A DNA stretch of 64,000 nucleotides from Peterkaempfera bronchialis (GTDB lineage Bacteria > Actinomycetota > Actinomycetes > Streptomycetales > Streptomycetaceae), in the NCBI RefSeq assembly GCF_003258605.2, contig NZ_CP031264.1:5208001-5272000 (forward strand), in the 5' to 3' direction. A program made the translations under genes and the position numbers. Within the stretch, counting starts at the first letter, position 1. The number at the start of each line of letters is the position of its first letter. Below the pieces are notes generated by a model. It ran no database searches. It saw nothing but the letters and a program-made list of their open reading frames with translations, and was not told where the DNA came from. Positions 9,717-21,985 of the stretch are shown in pieces.

Positions 9717-9797
9717 CGGTCCGGCTGCGACGGTCAGGCCGCAACGGTCAGGCCGCGACGGTCAGGCCGCGACGGTAAGGCCGCGACGGTAAGGCCG
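9714..9797 (+). repeat. Six tandem copies of a 14-bp unit
   Basis: The unit CGACGGTCAGGCCG is repeated head to tail six times without gaps. The first, most diverged copy contains the pnkp stop codon, and the last two copies carry a shared C-to-A change. The period is not a multiple of three and the block is non-coding. It looks like slippage-driven growth from the 3' end of pnkp. Confidence 0.9.
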
Positions 9798-9876
9798 CCA
9801 TGCACGGCTGCGATGCCCGGATGTGGCCCCTGGCCGCGACGGCCCGGCATCCATGATCACCGCCATGGGTACAGGT

Positions 9877-9900
9877 GGGGTGCGGCCATCGCCGCACCCC
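9877..9900 (+). other. Leader hairpin upstream of arcA
   Basis: A perfect 9-bp stem, GGGGTGCGG with CCGCACCCC and a 6-nt loop, ends 10 nt before the GGGAGG ribosome site of the arginine deiminase gene. It would form in the 5' leader if transcription starts upstream. A regulatory role is only a possibility. Confidence 0.35.
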
Positions 9901-9920
9901 GCCCCTCCCCGGGAGGACCC

Positions 9921-11162
9921 ATGCGCTACCACGTCGCCTCCGAGGCCGGCCGGCTCCGGCAGGTCATCCTGCACCGGCCCGACCTGGAGCTGAAGCGGCT
10001 CACCCCGACCAACAAGGACGAGCTGCTCTTCGATGACGTCCTCTGGGTGCGCCGCGCCCAGGAGGAGCACGATGGATTCGCCGCGGTGCTGCGCCGGCGC
10101 GGTGTGCGGGTGCACCTCTTCGGCGACCTGCTGCGCGACACCCTGGCGGTGCCGGAGGCCAAGCGGCTGGTGCTGGACCGGGTCTTCGACGAGAAGGAGT
10201 ACGGCCCGCTCGCCACCGGGCACCTGCGGGAGTTCTTCGAGGAGCTGCCCGCCGCCGAGCTGACCTCGCTGCTGATCGGCGGGGTGACCAAGCGGGAGTT
10301 CCTGGACCGGGCGAAGGAGCCCACCTCGGTCCGGTTCCACGTCATGGACCTGGACGACTTCCTGCTGGCGCCGCTGCCCAACCACCTCTTCACCCGCGAC
10401 ACCTCCTGCTGGGTCTACGACGGGGTCTCCATCAACGCCATGCGCAAGCGCGCCCGGCACCGCGAGACCGTCCACTTCGAGGCGATCTACCGCTACCACC
10501 CGGCCTTCGCCCCGGGCTATGACACCCCCGGCGGCTTCCGGGTCTGGTCGCATGGCGAGGGCGACTACCCCTCCACCATCGAGGGCGGCGACGTACTGGT
10601 CCTCGGCAACGGAGCGGTGCTGATCGGGATGAGCGAGCGCACCACCCCGCAGGCCGTGGAACTCCTCGCCCATGAACTCTTCCGGGCCGGTTCGGCCCGC
10701 CGCATCGTGGCGCTGGACATGCCCAAGACCCGGGCCTTCATGCACCTCGACACCGTGATGACCATGGTGGACGGCGACACCTTCACCAAGTACGCGGGCC
10801 TGGGCATGCTGCGCTCGTACACCATCGAGCCCGGCGACAGCCCGGAGGACCTGCGGGTCACCGACCATGCGCCCGAGCAGATGCACACCGCCATCGCCGC
10901 AGCCCTGGACCTGGACTCGATCCGGGTGCTCAGCGCCGTCCAGGATGTGCACGCCGCCGAACGGGAGCAGTGGGACGACGGCTGCAATGTGCTGGCCGTC
11001 GAACCCGGCGTGGTGATCGCCTATGAGCGCAACGCCACCACCAACACCCATCTGCGCCGCAACGGCCTGGAGGTGATCACCATCCGGGGCAGCGAACTGG
11101 GACGCGGCCGGGGCGGTCCGCGCTGCATGAGCTGCCCGGTGGAGCGCGACGCCGTGGCATGA
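9921..11162 (+). CDS. arcA: Arginine deiminase
   Basis: This 413-residue cytoplasmic enzyme converts L-arginine to citrulline and ammonia, the first step of the arginine deiminase pathway. Family motifs are present: [18 protein letters not shown] near residue 222, FMHLDT near 273, and the catalytic cysteine in GPRCMSCPV near 402. The start is fixed by GGGAGG at 9911-9916. The ornithine carbamoyltransferase gene follows 79 bp downstream and could pass citrulline on to ornithine and carbamoyl phosphate. No carbamate kinase gene (arcC) or arginine/ornithine antiporter (arcD) is found in this window. Confidence 0.95.
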   Translation: MRYHVASEAGRLRQVILHRPDLELKRLTPTNKDELLFDDVLWVRRAQEEHDGFAAVLRRRGVRVHLFGDLLRDTLAVPEAKRLVLDRVFDEKEYGPLATGHLREFFEELPAAELTSLLIGGVTKREFLDRAKEPTSVRFHVMDLDDFLLAPLPNHLFTRDTSCWVYDGVSINAMRKRARHRETVHFEAIYRYHPAFAPGYDTPGGFRVWSHGEGDYPSTIEGGDVLVLGNGAVLIGMSERTTPQAVELLAHELFRAGSARRIVALDMPKTRAFMHLDTVMTMVDGDTFTKYAGLGMLRSYTIEPGDSPEDLRVTDHAPEQMHTAIAAALDLDSIRVLSAVQDVHAAEREQWDDGCNVLAVEPGVVIAYERNATTNTHLRRNGLEVITIRGSELGRGRGGPRCMSCPVERDAVA

Positions 11163-11173
11163 GTGCGGTTTCC

Positions 11174-11200
11174 TGCATAGTCATGCCGACATTCGTATAG
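11174..11200 (+). promoter_or_regulatory. Possible ARG box upstream of OTC gene
   Basis: TGCATAGTCATGC (11174-11186) followed by ATTCGTATAG (11191-11200) resembles the two half-sites of an ArgR operator, which are AT-rich and built on TGCATA/TATTCG-like cores. The block is conspicuously AT-rich for this genome and lies 42 bp before the OTC start. The assignment is by eye only. Confidence 0.35.
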
Positions 11201-11241
11201 ACTTCCTGGCTTACCGCCCCCCTCACCCAGGAGCACCCGGC

Positions 11242-12243
11242 ATGGCCTTCAACCTCAGAAACCGGCACTTCCTCAAGGAGCTGGACTTCACCCCCCAGGA
11301 GTTCCGCTTTCTGATCGACCTGTCGGCGCAGCTGAAGGCCGCCAAGTACGCCGGGACCGAGCAGCCCCGGCTGCGCGGCCGGAACATCGCCCTGATCTTC
11401 GAGAAGACCTCCACCCGCACCCGCTGCGCCTTCGAGGTCGCCGCCCACGACCAGGGCGCCACCACCACCTACCTGGACCCGTCCGGCTCCCAGATCGGCC
11501 ACAAGGAGTCGATCAAGGACACCGCGCGGGTGCTCGGCCGGATGTTCGACGGCATCGAGTACCGGGGCTACGGCCAGGAGATCGTCGAGGAGCTCGCCGC
11601 CCATGCCGGGGTGCCGGTCTGGAACGGCCTCACCGACGAGTGGCACCCCACCCAGATGCTCGCCGACATGCTCACCGTCCGGGAGCACTCCGGCAAGCCG
11701 CTGGAGCGGACGGCCCTCGCCTACCTCGGCGACGCCCGCAGCAACATGGGCAACTCGCTGCTGGTCACCGGCGCCCTGCTGGGGCTGGACATCCGCATTG
11801 TGGCGCCCCGGCAGGTGTGGCCGTCGGAGGAGGTGCAGGCCGAGGCCCGGAAGCTGGCCGACCGCTCCGGCGCCCGGATCACCCTCACCGAGGACGTCGC
11901 CGAGGGGGTGCGCGGTGCCGACTTCCTCTACACCGACGTCTGGGTCTCGATGGGCGAGCCCAAGGAGGTCTGGGCGGAGCGGATCGCGCTGCTCCGGCCG
12001 TACCAGGTCTCCATGGAGACCATCCGCGCCACCGGCAACCCCGGGGTGAGGTTCCTGCACTGCCTGCCGGCCTTCCACGACCTGGAGACCGAGGTCGCCC
12101 GGCAACTGCACGCCACCACCGGCATGGCGGAGCTGGAGGTCACCGACGAGGTCTTCGAGTCGGAGTACTCCGTCGTCTTCGACCAGGCCGAGAACCGGCT
12201 GCACACCATCAAGGCGGTGCTGGTCGCCACCCTGGGCGGCTGA
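11242..12243 (+). CDS. argF: Ornithine carbamoyltransferase
   Basis: This 333-residue protein has all signature motifs of the OTC family: the carbamoyl-phosphate loop STRTR near residue 57, HPTQ near 135, a Ser-Met-Gly ornithine loop (SMGEP), and the catalytic HCLP near 273. It interconverts ornithine plus carbamoyl phosphate and citrulline. Its position directly after arcA suggests the catabolic role (arcB), but the anabolic role in arginine synthesis (argF) cannot be excluded from sequence. The upstream gap carries a possible ArgR site, which argues for separate control. Confidence 0.93.
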   Translation: MAFNLRNRHFLKELDFTPQEFRFLIDLSAQLKAAKYAGTEQPRLRGRNIALIFEKTSTRTRCAFEVAAHDQGATTTYLDPSGSQIGHKESIKDTARVLGRMFDGIEYRGYGQEIVEELAAHAGVPVWNGLTDEWHPTQMLADMLTVREHSGKPLERTALAYLGDARSNMGNSLLVTGALLGLDIRIVAPRQVWPSEEVQAEARKLADRSGARITLTEDVAEGVRGADFLYTDVWVSMGEPKEVWAERIALLRPYQVSMETIRATGNPGVRFLHCLPAFHDLETEVARQLHATTGMAELEVTDEVFESEYSVVFDQAENRLHTIKAVLVATLGG

Positions 12244-12275
12244 CCGCGCGCCCGGTCAGACCGCGCGCCCGGTCA
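12242..12275. repeat. 17-bp direct repeat, each copy a hairpin
   Basis: GACCGCGCGCCCGGTCA occurs twice back to back (12242-12258 and 12259-12275). Each copy, with the preceding T, contains TGACCG and CGGTCA as inverted arms. The first follows the OTC stop and the second overlaps the 3' end of the convergent ATPase gene, so the block can act as a bidirectional terminator. Confidence 0.6.
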
Positions 12276-12803
12276 GGCGGGTTCCAGCAGGCACCACACC
12301 GCCTTGCCGTGCGAGGTGGTGCGGATGCCCGCCCGGTCGGCGACCGAGCGGATGATCAGCAGGCCCCGGCCGTCCTCCGCGGGCTCGCTGGGTTCGCCGG
12401 GTTCGCCGGGCTCGCCGACGAGGGCGGCGGGTTCGGCGGAGTCGGCGGAGTCGCCGGGTCCGCCATGCAGCCGGTCCGCCAGGTCCAGCTCCAGCGGCTC
12501 CTCGTCGCAGACCTCGATCCGGAAGCCCTGCGGCGGCTCCCAGTCCAGCACCAGCTCCACCTCGCCGTCGCCCGGCGTGTGCTCCAGGGCGTTGGCCACC
12601 AGCTCGGTCGCGGCCAGCGACGCGGCGAAGGAGTCCACCGGATCGCCGAGCCCGTGCAGCACCTGCTGCACAATGGCCCGCGCCAGCGGCACCGAGTCCG
12701 CCTTGTGGGGGAGCGGCAGCGTCCAGGACCGCTCGTGCGGTGTCCCGATGTGCGATGTCCCGAGGTCCGGTGCTTCCTCCGCGCTGCTCGACTGGTCGGT
12801 CAT
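12273..12803 (-). CDS. Anti-sigma-type ATP-binding protein (HATPase_c_2)
   Basis: This 176-residue protein is a GHKL ATPase of the RsbW-like group. The N box ELVANALEHT (near residue 67) and the G box GRGLLIIRS (near 145) are intact. Between them lies a Gly-Glu-Pro repeat segment (GEPGEPGEPSEP) that is low-complexity and unusual for the fold. A GGAGAGG ribosome site precedes the ATG. Streptomyces genomes carry dozens of such proteins, and the target sigma factor or anti-anti-sigma partner is not evident here. The large SpoIIE-type phosphatase at 34972 could in principle act in the same kind of network. Confidence 0.8.
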   Translation of the reverse strand: MTDQSSSAEEAPDLGTSHIGTPHERSWTLPLPHKADSVPLARAIVQQVLHGLGDPVDSFAASLAATELVANALEHTPGDGEVELVLDWEPPQGFRIEVCDEEPLELDLADRLHGGPGDSADSAEPAALVGEPGEPGEPSEPAEDGRGLLIIRSVADRAGIRTTSHGKAVWCLLEPA

Positions 12804-12913
12804 GGCGGTGGACCACCTCTCCGCTACCGCGGACCTCTCACTACCTAGCGCGTACCCGCCGGGCACCGGGGTCACGCCCGCCGTGGCGCCCTGCCGATGC
12901 GGCGGCGGGGCAC

Positions 12914-13330
12914 TTATCCGTCGGCGACCGGCACCGCGCCGATGCCGTGGATGGGGCAGCGCGGGCCGGTCGCCCGCATCAGCCGCAGATCGGCGGTGAC
13001 CAGGGGGGCGTCCAGCAGCTCGGCGACGGCCACATAGGCGGCGTCGTCCGGGGTGAGGTTGTCCTTCAGCTGCCAGATGCGGTCCAGCAGCGGCTCCACC
13101 GCGACCTTGCGCACCGCCAGTCCGCCCAGCCGCCCGGCGACCTCCGCCACCTCCGCCGAGGTCAGCCGTCCGGCGAGGTGGAGTCCGCGCAGCGACTGCA
13201 TCACCTCCACCGTGAGGTGCTCGGGCGCCGCCCACTCGGGGTCGGCGGCCAGCTCCGCGCGGGCCTCGTCGCCCCGCGCCCCCGGGTCGGCCAGCGCGAG
13301 TACCAGCGCCGATGCGTCCACAACGATCAC
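12914..13330 (-). CDS. PIN-domain protein, VapC-like, no visible antitoxin
   Basis: This 138-residue protein has the PIN nuclease fold: the first acidic residue in VIVVDASALV at the N-terminus, a Glu in EHLTVEVMQSL, and the acidic pair in NLTPDDAAYVAVAE, then TADLRL. VapC toxins of this type cleave RNA. The GTG at 13330 is chosen over an upstream ATG at 13375 because AGGAGG sits 8 nt before it and the PIN fold starts there. No VapB-like antitoxin frame is seen upstream, where the aconitase promoter lies, or downstream. It could be an orphan toxin or a domesticated RNase. Confidence 0.8.
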   Translation of the reverse strand: MIVVDASALVLALADPGARGDEARAELAADPEWAAPEHLTVEVMQSLRGLHLAGRLTSAEVAEVAGRLGGLAVRKVAVEPLLDRIWQLKDNLTPDDAAYVAVAELLDAPLVTADLRLMRATGPRCPIHGIGAVPVADG

Positions 13331-13477
13331 GGGGGCGGCCTCCTGGACCCGGTGCTTCGGTTGACAGCCGTGCAACCCTGCTGCCCCGATTATCGCGGGG
13401 CGGGCGGCCTGTCCGCCGAGGCGGTCCGCGTCCGGGCATGCCTCTCGTCGCCCTCGGCGCGGTCATGCACTATGGTT

Positions 13478-13495
13478 TATCTCGACATCGAGATA
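13478..13495 (+). promoter_or_regulatory. Palindromic operator candidate before aconitase
   Basis: TATCTCGA (13478-13485), CA, TCGAGATA (13488-13495) is a perfect 18-bp inverted repeat just downstream of a possible -10 hexamer TATGGT (13471-13476). This placement suits a repressor of the aconitase promoter. I do not name the regulator. Confidence 0.55.
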
Positions 13496-13542
13496 TCCGC
13501 CGAGAGGCGCACTCCGGCCCGGATCTGGCGCGGGTGCCTGAC

Positions 13543-16330
<2,788 letters not shown>

Positions 16331-16368
16331 GCGAGTAGGCGCTGCGCGCATCGGCAGCAGCCGCGGAA

Positions 16369-16407
16369 CGGCCGGGCCGCAACCCCAACGGGGTTGCGGC
16401 CCGGCCG
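16369..16407 (+). terminator. 18-bp hairpin terminator after acnA
   Basis: A perfect 18-bp stem (16369-16386 with 16390-16407) closes on the 3-nt loop AAC, 38 nt after the aconitase stop. It is GC-rich and lacks a U-tract, the usual form in this group. Confidence 0.8.
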
Positions 16408-16463
16408 CGTTCGCGCCCCGGACCCTTGTGCGGGCGGCGCCCGGTGGACTATACCTGTGCCTC

Positions 16464-16480
16464 ACTTGGTCCAGACCAAT
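16464..16480 (+). promoter_or_regulatory. DasR-responsive element (dre) before chitinase
   Basis: The core TTGGTCCAGACCAA closely matches the dre consensus built on TGGTCTAGACCA, and also the TGGTCCAGACC operator known from Streptomyces chitinase promoters. It lies about 30 bp before the chitinase start and just downstream of a TATACC -10 candidate (near 16450). DasR is released by glucosamine-6-phosphate, linking chitinase expression to N-acetylglucosamine uptake. Confidence 0.75.
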
Positions 16481-16511
16481 CGTCGTCCTCGCAGAAGGTC
16501 GCAGGTCCCGT

Positions 16512-17867
<1,356 letters not shown>

Positions 17868-17909
17868 CGGCTCATCAACCCTGATCCCCGCACGCCCCCG
17901 CCGCCGCCC

Positions 17910-17924
17910 GTGAACCCGGTTCAC
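17910..17924 (+). promoter_or_regulatory. Short palindrome upstream of ngcE
   Basis: GTGAACC, C, GGTTCAC forms a perfect 7-bp inverted repeat in the 192-bp gap between the chitinase and ngcE. It could be an operator for the transport operon or a weak terminator of the chitinase gene. The rest of this gap shows only an AGGAAGGG ribosome site near 18040. Confidence 0.4.
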
Positions 17925-18059
17925 CCGTCCGGTGGACACCTGGTCCCGGGTCGGCGAGCGGCGGGCCGGACCGGCCCCCTCCCGCAGTAGCATCCACCAC
18001 CGCCGGCCAGGACGTCCGCACCGGCTCCGGGACAGCGGGAGGAAGGGCCAGGTCGCCAG

Positions 18060-19463
18060 ATGGGGTCGGCAGCGGGATGCAACCGGCGGGGGCTGCTCAA
18101 GCGGGCGGCGGCCCTTGGCCTGGCCGCCGTACCGGCCGCCCCCCTGCTCTCCGCCTGCGCGCTGGGCGGCGCCCCGGCGGCCGGCCCCGCCCGCAGGGCG
18201 CCGGTCACCCCGGACAACCCGCTGGGCGTCGACCGCGCCGCCCCGCTGGAGGTGGTCCTCTTCGACGGCGGCTTCGGCGACGGGTACGCCAGGGACGCCG
18301 AGGCGCTCTACCGGACGGCCAACCCCGGCGCGGCCGTCCGGCACACCGCCACCCAGGACATCCAGCCGCAGCTCCAGCCGCGCTTCGTCGGCGGCAACCC
18401 GCCGGACCTGATCGACAACTCCGGCGCCCGGCAGCTGGACCTCGCCACCCTCGCGGCCCAGGGCCAACTGCTGGACCTCACCCCGCTGCTGGACGCGCCG
18501 TCGCTGGACGACCCGGCGGTCCGGGTCCGCGACACCCTGGTCGCCGGGACCGCCGAGAAGGGGCGGCTGGGCGGCAGCGCGCTGTACGCCCTCAACTACG
18601 CCTTCACCGTCTACGGCGTCTACCACTCGCGGACGGTGCTGCACCGCCACGGCTGGCAGTACCCGGCGACCTGGGACGGGATGCTGCGGATCTGCGCGGC
18701 GGCGAGGCGCAAGGGACTGGCCGGCTGGACCTACCCCGGCAAGCACCCCCACTACCTCACCTTCACCCTCTACCCCCTGATCGCCGGGATCGGCGGCCCG
18801 CAGGTGCTCAGGGCGATGGACAACCTGGAGCCCAACGCCTTCCGCCACCCCGCCGTCAGAGCCGCCGTGGAGGCGTACCACGAGCTGGCCGCCAAGGGGT
18901 ACGTCCTCCGGGGCAGCCCGGGCCTGGACCACATCCAGGCGCAGACCGCCTGGACCGAGGGCAGGGCGCTCTTCCTGCCCGTCGGCTCCTGGGTGGAGAA
19001 CGAGGCCAGGGCCACCACCCCGGCGGACTTCGCGATGGCCGTCGCCCCCAACCCCGGCTCCCGGACCGTCTGGGCCGAGGCCGGAGAGCCCTTTGTCGTC
19101 CCCGCCCGGGGGCGCAACACCGCAGGCGCCCTGGAACTGCTGCGGATCATGCTCGGCAGGCGGTCGGCGCGGAACTTCACCCGGCAGGTCTCCTCGCTCA
19201 GCTGCGTCAGGGGCGCCGCCGACGGCATGCGGCTGCCCCCCGGGCTGCGGTCGGCCGCCGACCTGCTCGCCGCGGCCGGACCGGCGGTGGTCGCCCCCAT
19301 GCTGCCGGTCTGGTACCGGACCCTGCACCGGGAGCAGATCGGCGGCACCCTGGGGGAGCTGATGGCCGGTCGGATCGGGCCGGACGAGTGCCTGACCCGG
19401 TTCCAGCGGTACGCCGACGAGACGGCCAGGGACTCCTCGCTGCGCCACCCCAGGCACGCATGA
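18060..19463 (+). CDS. ngcE: NgcE-like chitooligosaccharide-binding lipoprotein
   Basis: This 467-residue solute-binding protein resembles NgcE, which binds N-acetylglucosamine and chitin oligomers for ABC import. The N-terminus carries a twin-arginine-like NRRGLLKR and a lipobox LLSAC with the lipidated Cys at residue 33. Family stretches include PPDLIDNSGA, NLEPNAF and GSWVENEA. The stop overlaps the start of the first permease gene (ATGA at 19460-19463). I recall the S. coelicolor orthologue as SCO6005, where loss changes chitinase control. Strictly by sequence, the oligomer length preferred cannot be told. Confidence 0.85.
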   Translation: MGSAAGCNRRGLLKRAAALGLAAVPAAPLLSACALGGAPAAGPARRAPVTPDNPLGVDRAAPLEVVLFDGGFGDGYARDAEALYRTANPGAAVRHTATQDIQPQLQPRFVGGNPPDLIDNSGARQLDLATLAAQGQLLDLTPLLDAPSLDDPAVRVRDTLVAGTAEKGRLGGSALYALNYAFTVYGVYHSRTVLHRHGWQYPATWDGMLRICAAARRKGLAGWTYPGKHPHYLTFTLYPLIAGIGGPQVLRAMDNLEPNAFRHPAVRAAVEAYHELAAKGYVLRGSPGLDHIQAQTAWTEGRALFLPVGSWVENEARATTPADFAMAVAPNPGSRTVWAEAGEPFVVPARGRNTAGALELLRIMLGRRSARNFTRQVSSLSCVRGAADGMRLPPGLRSAADLLAAAGPAVVAPMLPVWYRTLHREQIGGTLGELMAGRIGPDECLTRFQRYADETARDSSLRHPRHA

Positions 19464-20392
19464 ACCCCCGGCGCCGCCGTGCCTGGCTCGGATACCGCTT
19501 CGCGTCGGGCTTCCTGGCCCTGCCGCTGGGCGTGTACGCGGTCTTCGCGGTCTCCCCGTTCGTCCAGACCTTCGCCCTCGCCTTCACCGACTGGAGCGGC
19601 CTCACCCCCGGGATGCACTTCACCGGCACGGCCAATCTGCGGCGGCTGGTCCACGACGAGCTGTTCTGGACCGCGCTGGGGCACAGCACGGTGCTGCTGC
19701 TGGTGCTGCCGCTGGTGACCCTGGCGCTGGGGCTCTTCTTCGCCTTCATGGTCAACGCGGGCGGGCGGCGGGGCGCGGCGGTCGCCGGGGTGCGCGGCTC
19801 GGGCCTCTACAAGGTCGTCTACTTCTTCCCGCAGATGCTCTCGATCAGCATCGTCGCGGTGCTCTGGCAGTCCGTCTACAACCCCGTGGGCGGGGCGCTC
19901 AACGCCGGGCTGGGCGCCGTCGGCCTGGGGGCGCTGCAACAGACCTGGCTGGGCGACCCCGGGCTGGCCCTGGGCTGTGTGACGGCGGTGATGGTGTGGA
20001 GCAACGTCGGCTTCCATGTGGTGCTCTTCTCGGCCGCCATGGCGTCCATCCCGGCGGAGATCCACGAGGCGGCGCTGCTGGACGGGGCCGGCCGGGCGGC
20101 GACCTTCTTCCGGATCACCCTGCCGCTGCTCCGGGACACCGTCCGGACCGGCTGGGTCTACCTCGGCATCATCGCGCTGGACGCCTTCGCGGTGGTGCAG
20201 ATCATGACGGTGGGGCCCGGCGGTCCGGACTACTCCACCGAGGTGCTGGGCCGCTATCTGTACAAGAAGGCGTTCGACGAGGGGCAGGCGGGCTATGCCG
20301 GGACCCTGGGCCTGGCCCTGCTCCTGGTGACCATGGTCTTCGCGGCGGCGGTGCTCGGGCTGGGCCGCCGCCGTGAGCGCATCGAGTACTGA
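19460..20392 (+). CDS. ngcF: Sugar ABC permease, NgcF type
   Basis: This 310-residue integral membrane protein has about six transmembrane segments and the EAA loop of binding-protein-dependent permeases (EIHEAALLDGAGRAATFFRI), which contacts the ATPase. It is the first permease subunit of the NgcEFG importer and is translationally coupled to ngcE. No ATPase gene lies in the cluster. In Streptomyces such sugar importers usually share the multi-purpose ATPase MsiK encoded elsewhere. Confidence 0.85.
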   Translation: MNPRRRRAWLGYRFASGFLALPLGVYAVFAVSPFVQTFALAFTDWSGLTPGMHFTGTANLRRLVHDELFWTALGHSTVLLLVLPLVTLALGLFFAFMVNAGGRRGAAVAGVRGSGLYKVVYFFPQMLSISIVAVLWQSVYNPVGGALNAGLGAVGLGALQQTWLGDPGLALGCVTAVMVWSNVGFHVVLFSAAMASIPAEIHEAALLDGAGRAATFFRITLPLLRDTVRTGWVYLGIIALDAFAVVQIMTVGPGGPDYSTEVLGRYLYKKAFDEGQAGYAGTLGLALLLVTMVFAAAVLGLGRRRERIEY

Positions 20393-20437
20393 CGACGGAC
20401 ACGGCCATCAAGCCACGGACGCGGGGAGCCCCCACCG

Positions 20438-21289
20438 ATGACCACGCCTGGCCCGGCCCGCTCCGGTCGGGTCCTGAACGCCTGCTGCCACACCTTCCTG
20501 CTGGCCTGGGCGGTGCTGGTGACCCTGCCGCTGCTCTGGGCGGTGATGACCTCCCTGAAGACCGACGGCGAGATCTTCACCCGCCCCTGGGCGCTGCCGT
20601 CCTCGCTCCACTTCGAGAACTGGAGCCGCGCCTGGAGCCAGGCGCACATCGGCCGCTACTTCCTCAACTCGCTGATGGTGGTGGGCGGTTCGCTGACCGC
20701 GACGATGCTGCTGGGCTCCATGGCGGCGTATGTGCTGGCCCGCTTCGCCTTTCCGGGCAACCGGCTGCTGTACGGCCTCTTCGTCGCCGGGATGGGCTTC
20801 CCGGCGATCCTCACCCTGGTGCCGCTCTTCTTCGTCCTGCGCAACCTGGGGCTGCTGGCCACCTATCCGGGGCTGGTCCTCACCTACACCGCCTACTCGC
20901 TGCCCTTCACGGTCTTCTTCCTCACCGCGTTCTTCCGCGCCCTGCCCGGCAGCGTCGCCGAGGCGGCCGAGATCGACGGTGCCTCGCACTCCCGGATCTT
21001 CTTCCAGGTGATGCTGCCGATGGCCCGGCCGGGGCTGGTCAGCGTGGGGATCTTCGACTTCCTGGGGCAGTGGAACCAGTATCTGCTGCCGCTGGTGCTC
21101 AACAACCAGGACGAGAGCCGCTCCCTGCTGCCCCAGGGGCTGGCCCGGCTGGCGGTGAGCCAGGGCTACAAGGGGGACTGGTCCGGGCTCTTCGCCGGGC
21201 TGGTGCTGGCGATGGTGCCGGTGCTGGCGGTGTACGCGGTCTTCCAGCGGCAGCTGCGGGCGGGGCTCACGACCGGCGCCCTCAAGTGA
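20438..21289 (+). CDS. ngcG: Sugar ABC permease, NgcG type
   Basis: This 283-residue protein is the second permease subunit of the importer, with six predicted membrane segments. Its EAA loop reads SVAEAAEIDGASHSRIFFQV. A short gap of 45 bp separates it from ngcF, with a GGGGAG-type ribosome site upstream of the ATG. The C-terminal QRQLRAGLTTGALK is typical for this permease class. It is the last gene of the ngc operon. Confidence 0.85.
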   Translation: MTTPGPARSGRVLNACCHTFLLAWAVLVTLPLLWAVMTSLKTDGEIFTRPWALPSSLHFENWSRAWSQAHIGRYFLNSLMVVGGSLTATMLLGSMAAYVLARFAFPGNRLLYGLFVAGMGFPAILTLVPLFFVLRNLGLLATYPGLVLTYTAYSLPFTVFFLTAFFRALPGSVAEAAEIDGASHSRIFFQVMLPMARPGLVSVGIFDFLGQWNQYLLPLVLNNQDESRSLLPQGLARLAVSQGYKGDWSGLFAGLVLAMVPVLAVYAVFQRQLRAGLTTGALK

Positions 21290-21335
21290 AGATCAACAGT
21301 GCATTTTCGGCCAATGTCATCGCATAATCGAACCC

Positions 21336-21707
21336 ATGTACGAAGCAGCGTTGCCCCCGGGCTGGCCCAAGGAGGTCAGGCCGCCCGGCGCCCCCGGGTG
21401 GGAGCGCTCGGCGGTCGCCTGGCTGTACGACCTCTGCCCAGGTGAGTACCGGCGCTATCCGCTGCTCTCCCGGTACCCGGTGCTGCTCGCCCGGCTCGCC
21501 CGGCAGGAGGCGGAGTCCTCGCTGCATGCCGCCCGCCGGGGCTGGTCCACCGCCCGGGTGGACCTCCAGGGGCAGGTGGAACCGCAGGTCGTGGAGGCGC
21601 TGCTGGGGGTGTACGCCCAGGAGGGGCCCCGGCTGGCCGCCCTCACCCGCAGCGTCCAACTGGTCGCGGATGCGCTGGCCGGTGTCCGCTGGCGGCCGCG
21701 CCTCTGA
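21336..21707 (+). CDS. Conserved hypothetical protein
   Basis: This 123-residue protein starts LPPGWPKEVRPPGAPGWERSAVAWLYDLCP, after which it is mostly helical. I recall similar uncharacterised proteins in other streptomycetes but no function. No signal peptide, membrane segment or catalytic motif is visible. CATAAT lies exactly 7 nt before the ATG and no ribosome site is present, so it is probably transcribed separately as a leaderless mRNA rather than with the ngc operon. Confidence 0.7.
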   Translation: MYEAALPPGWPKEVRPPGAPGWERSAVAWLYDLCPGEYRRYPLLSRYPVLLARLARQEAESSLHAARRGWSTARVDLQGQVEPQVVEALLGVYAQEGPRLAALTRSVQLVADALAGVRWRPRL

Positions 21708-21985
21708 AGGGCGCCGCGTGGCCGCTCCCTCCTGGGTTCAGCCCTGAAGGCAGCACTGTGGCCGGAGATCGCAGGGGGTTTGCCCGGCTCTGGCCGGATA
21801 TGCCGTAGCCTCGGCCGCAGCCACCGCCGAGTGGCGAAGGTTTGACAACGATCCGCATTCACCCTTGACGTGACATCACCGGATTGGCTCGACTTAGATT
21901 TCACAAGTTGTAACCGAGCTCCGCCGCAAGGGCGCGGAAGGGGTCGTGGGCGGTCGGGCCCCCGGCACCCTGGGAGGGTTGAACC
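21708..21985 (+). promoter_or_regulatory. Upstream region of rok7B7
   Basis: This 278-bp gap becomes AT-richer toward its 3' half. TTGACG at 21865-21870 is a -35 candidate, but no well-spaced -10 follows (TAGATT at 21895-21900 is too far for a standard promoter). ACAAGTTGTAA at 21903-21913 is a small symmetrical block. GGGAGG at 21971-21976 is the ribosome site. An autoregulatory operator for the ROK repressor would be expected here. Confidence 0.4.

Noticed and set aside
17940-17953. Possible second DasR site before ngcE
   Set aside because: Only the TGGTC half is kept; the second half reads GGGTC rather than GACCA.
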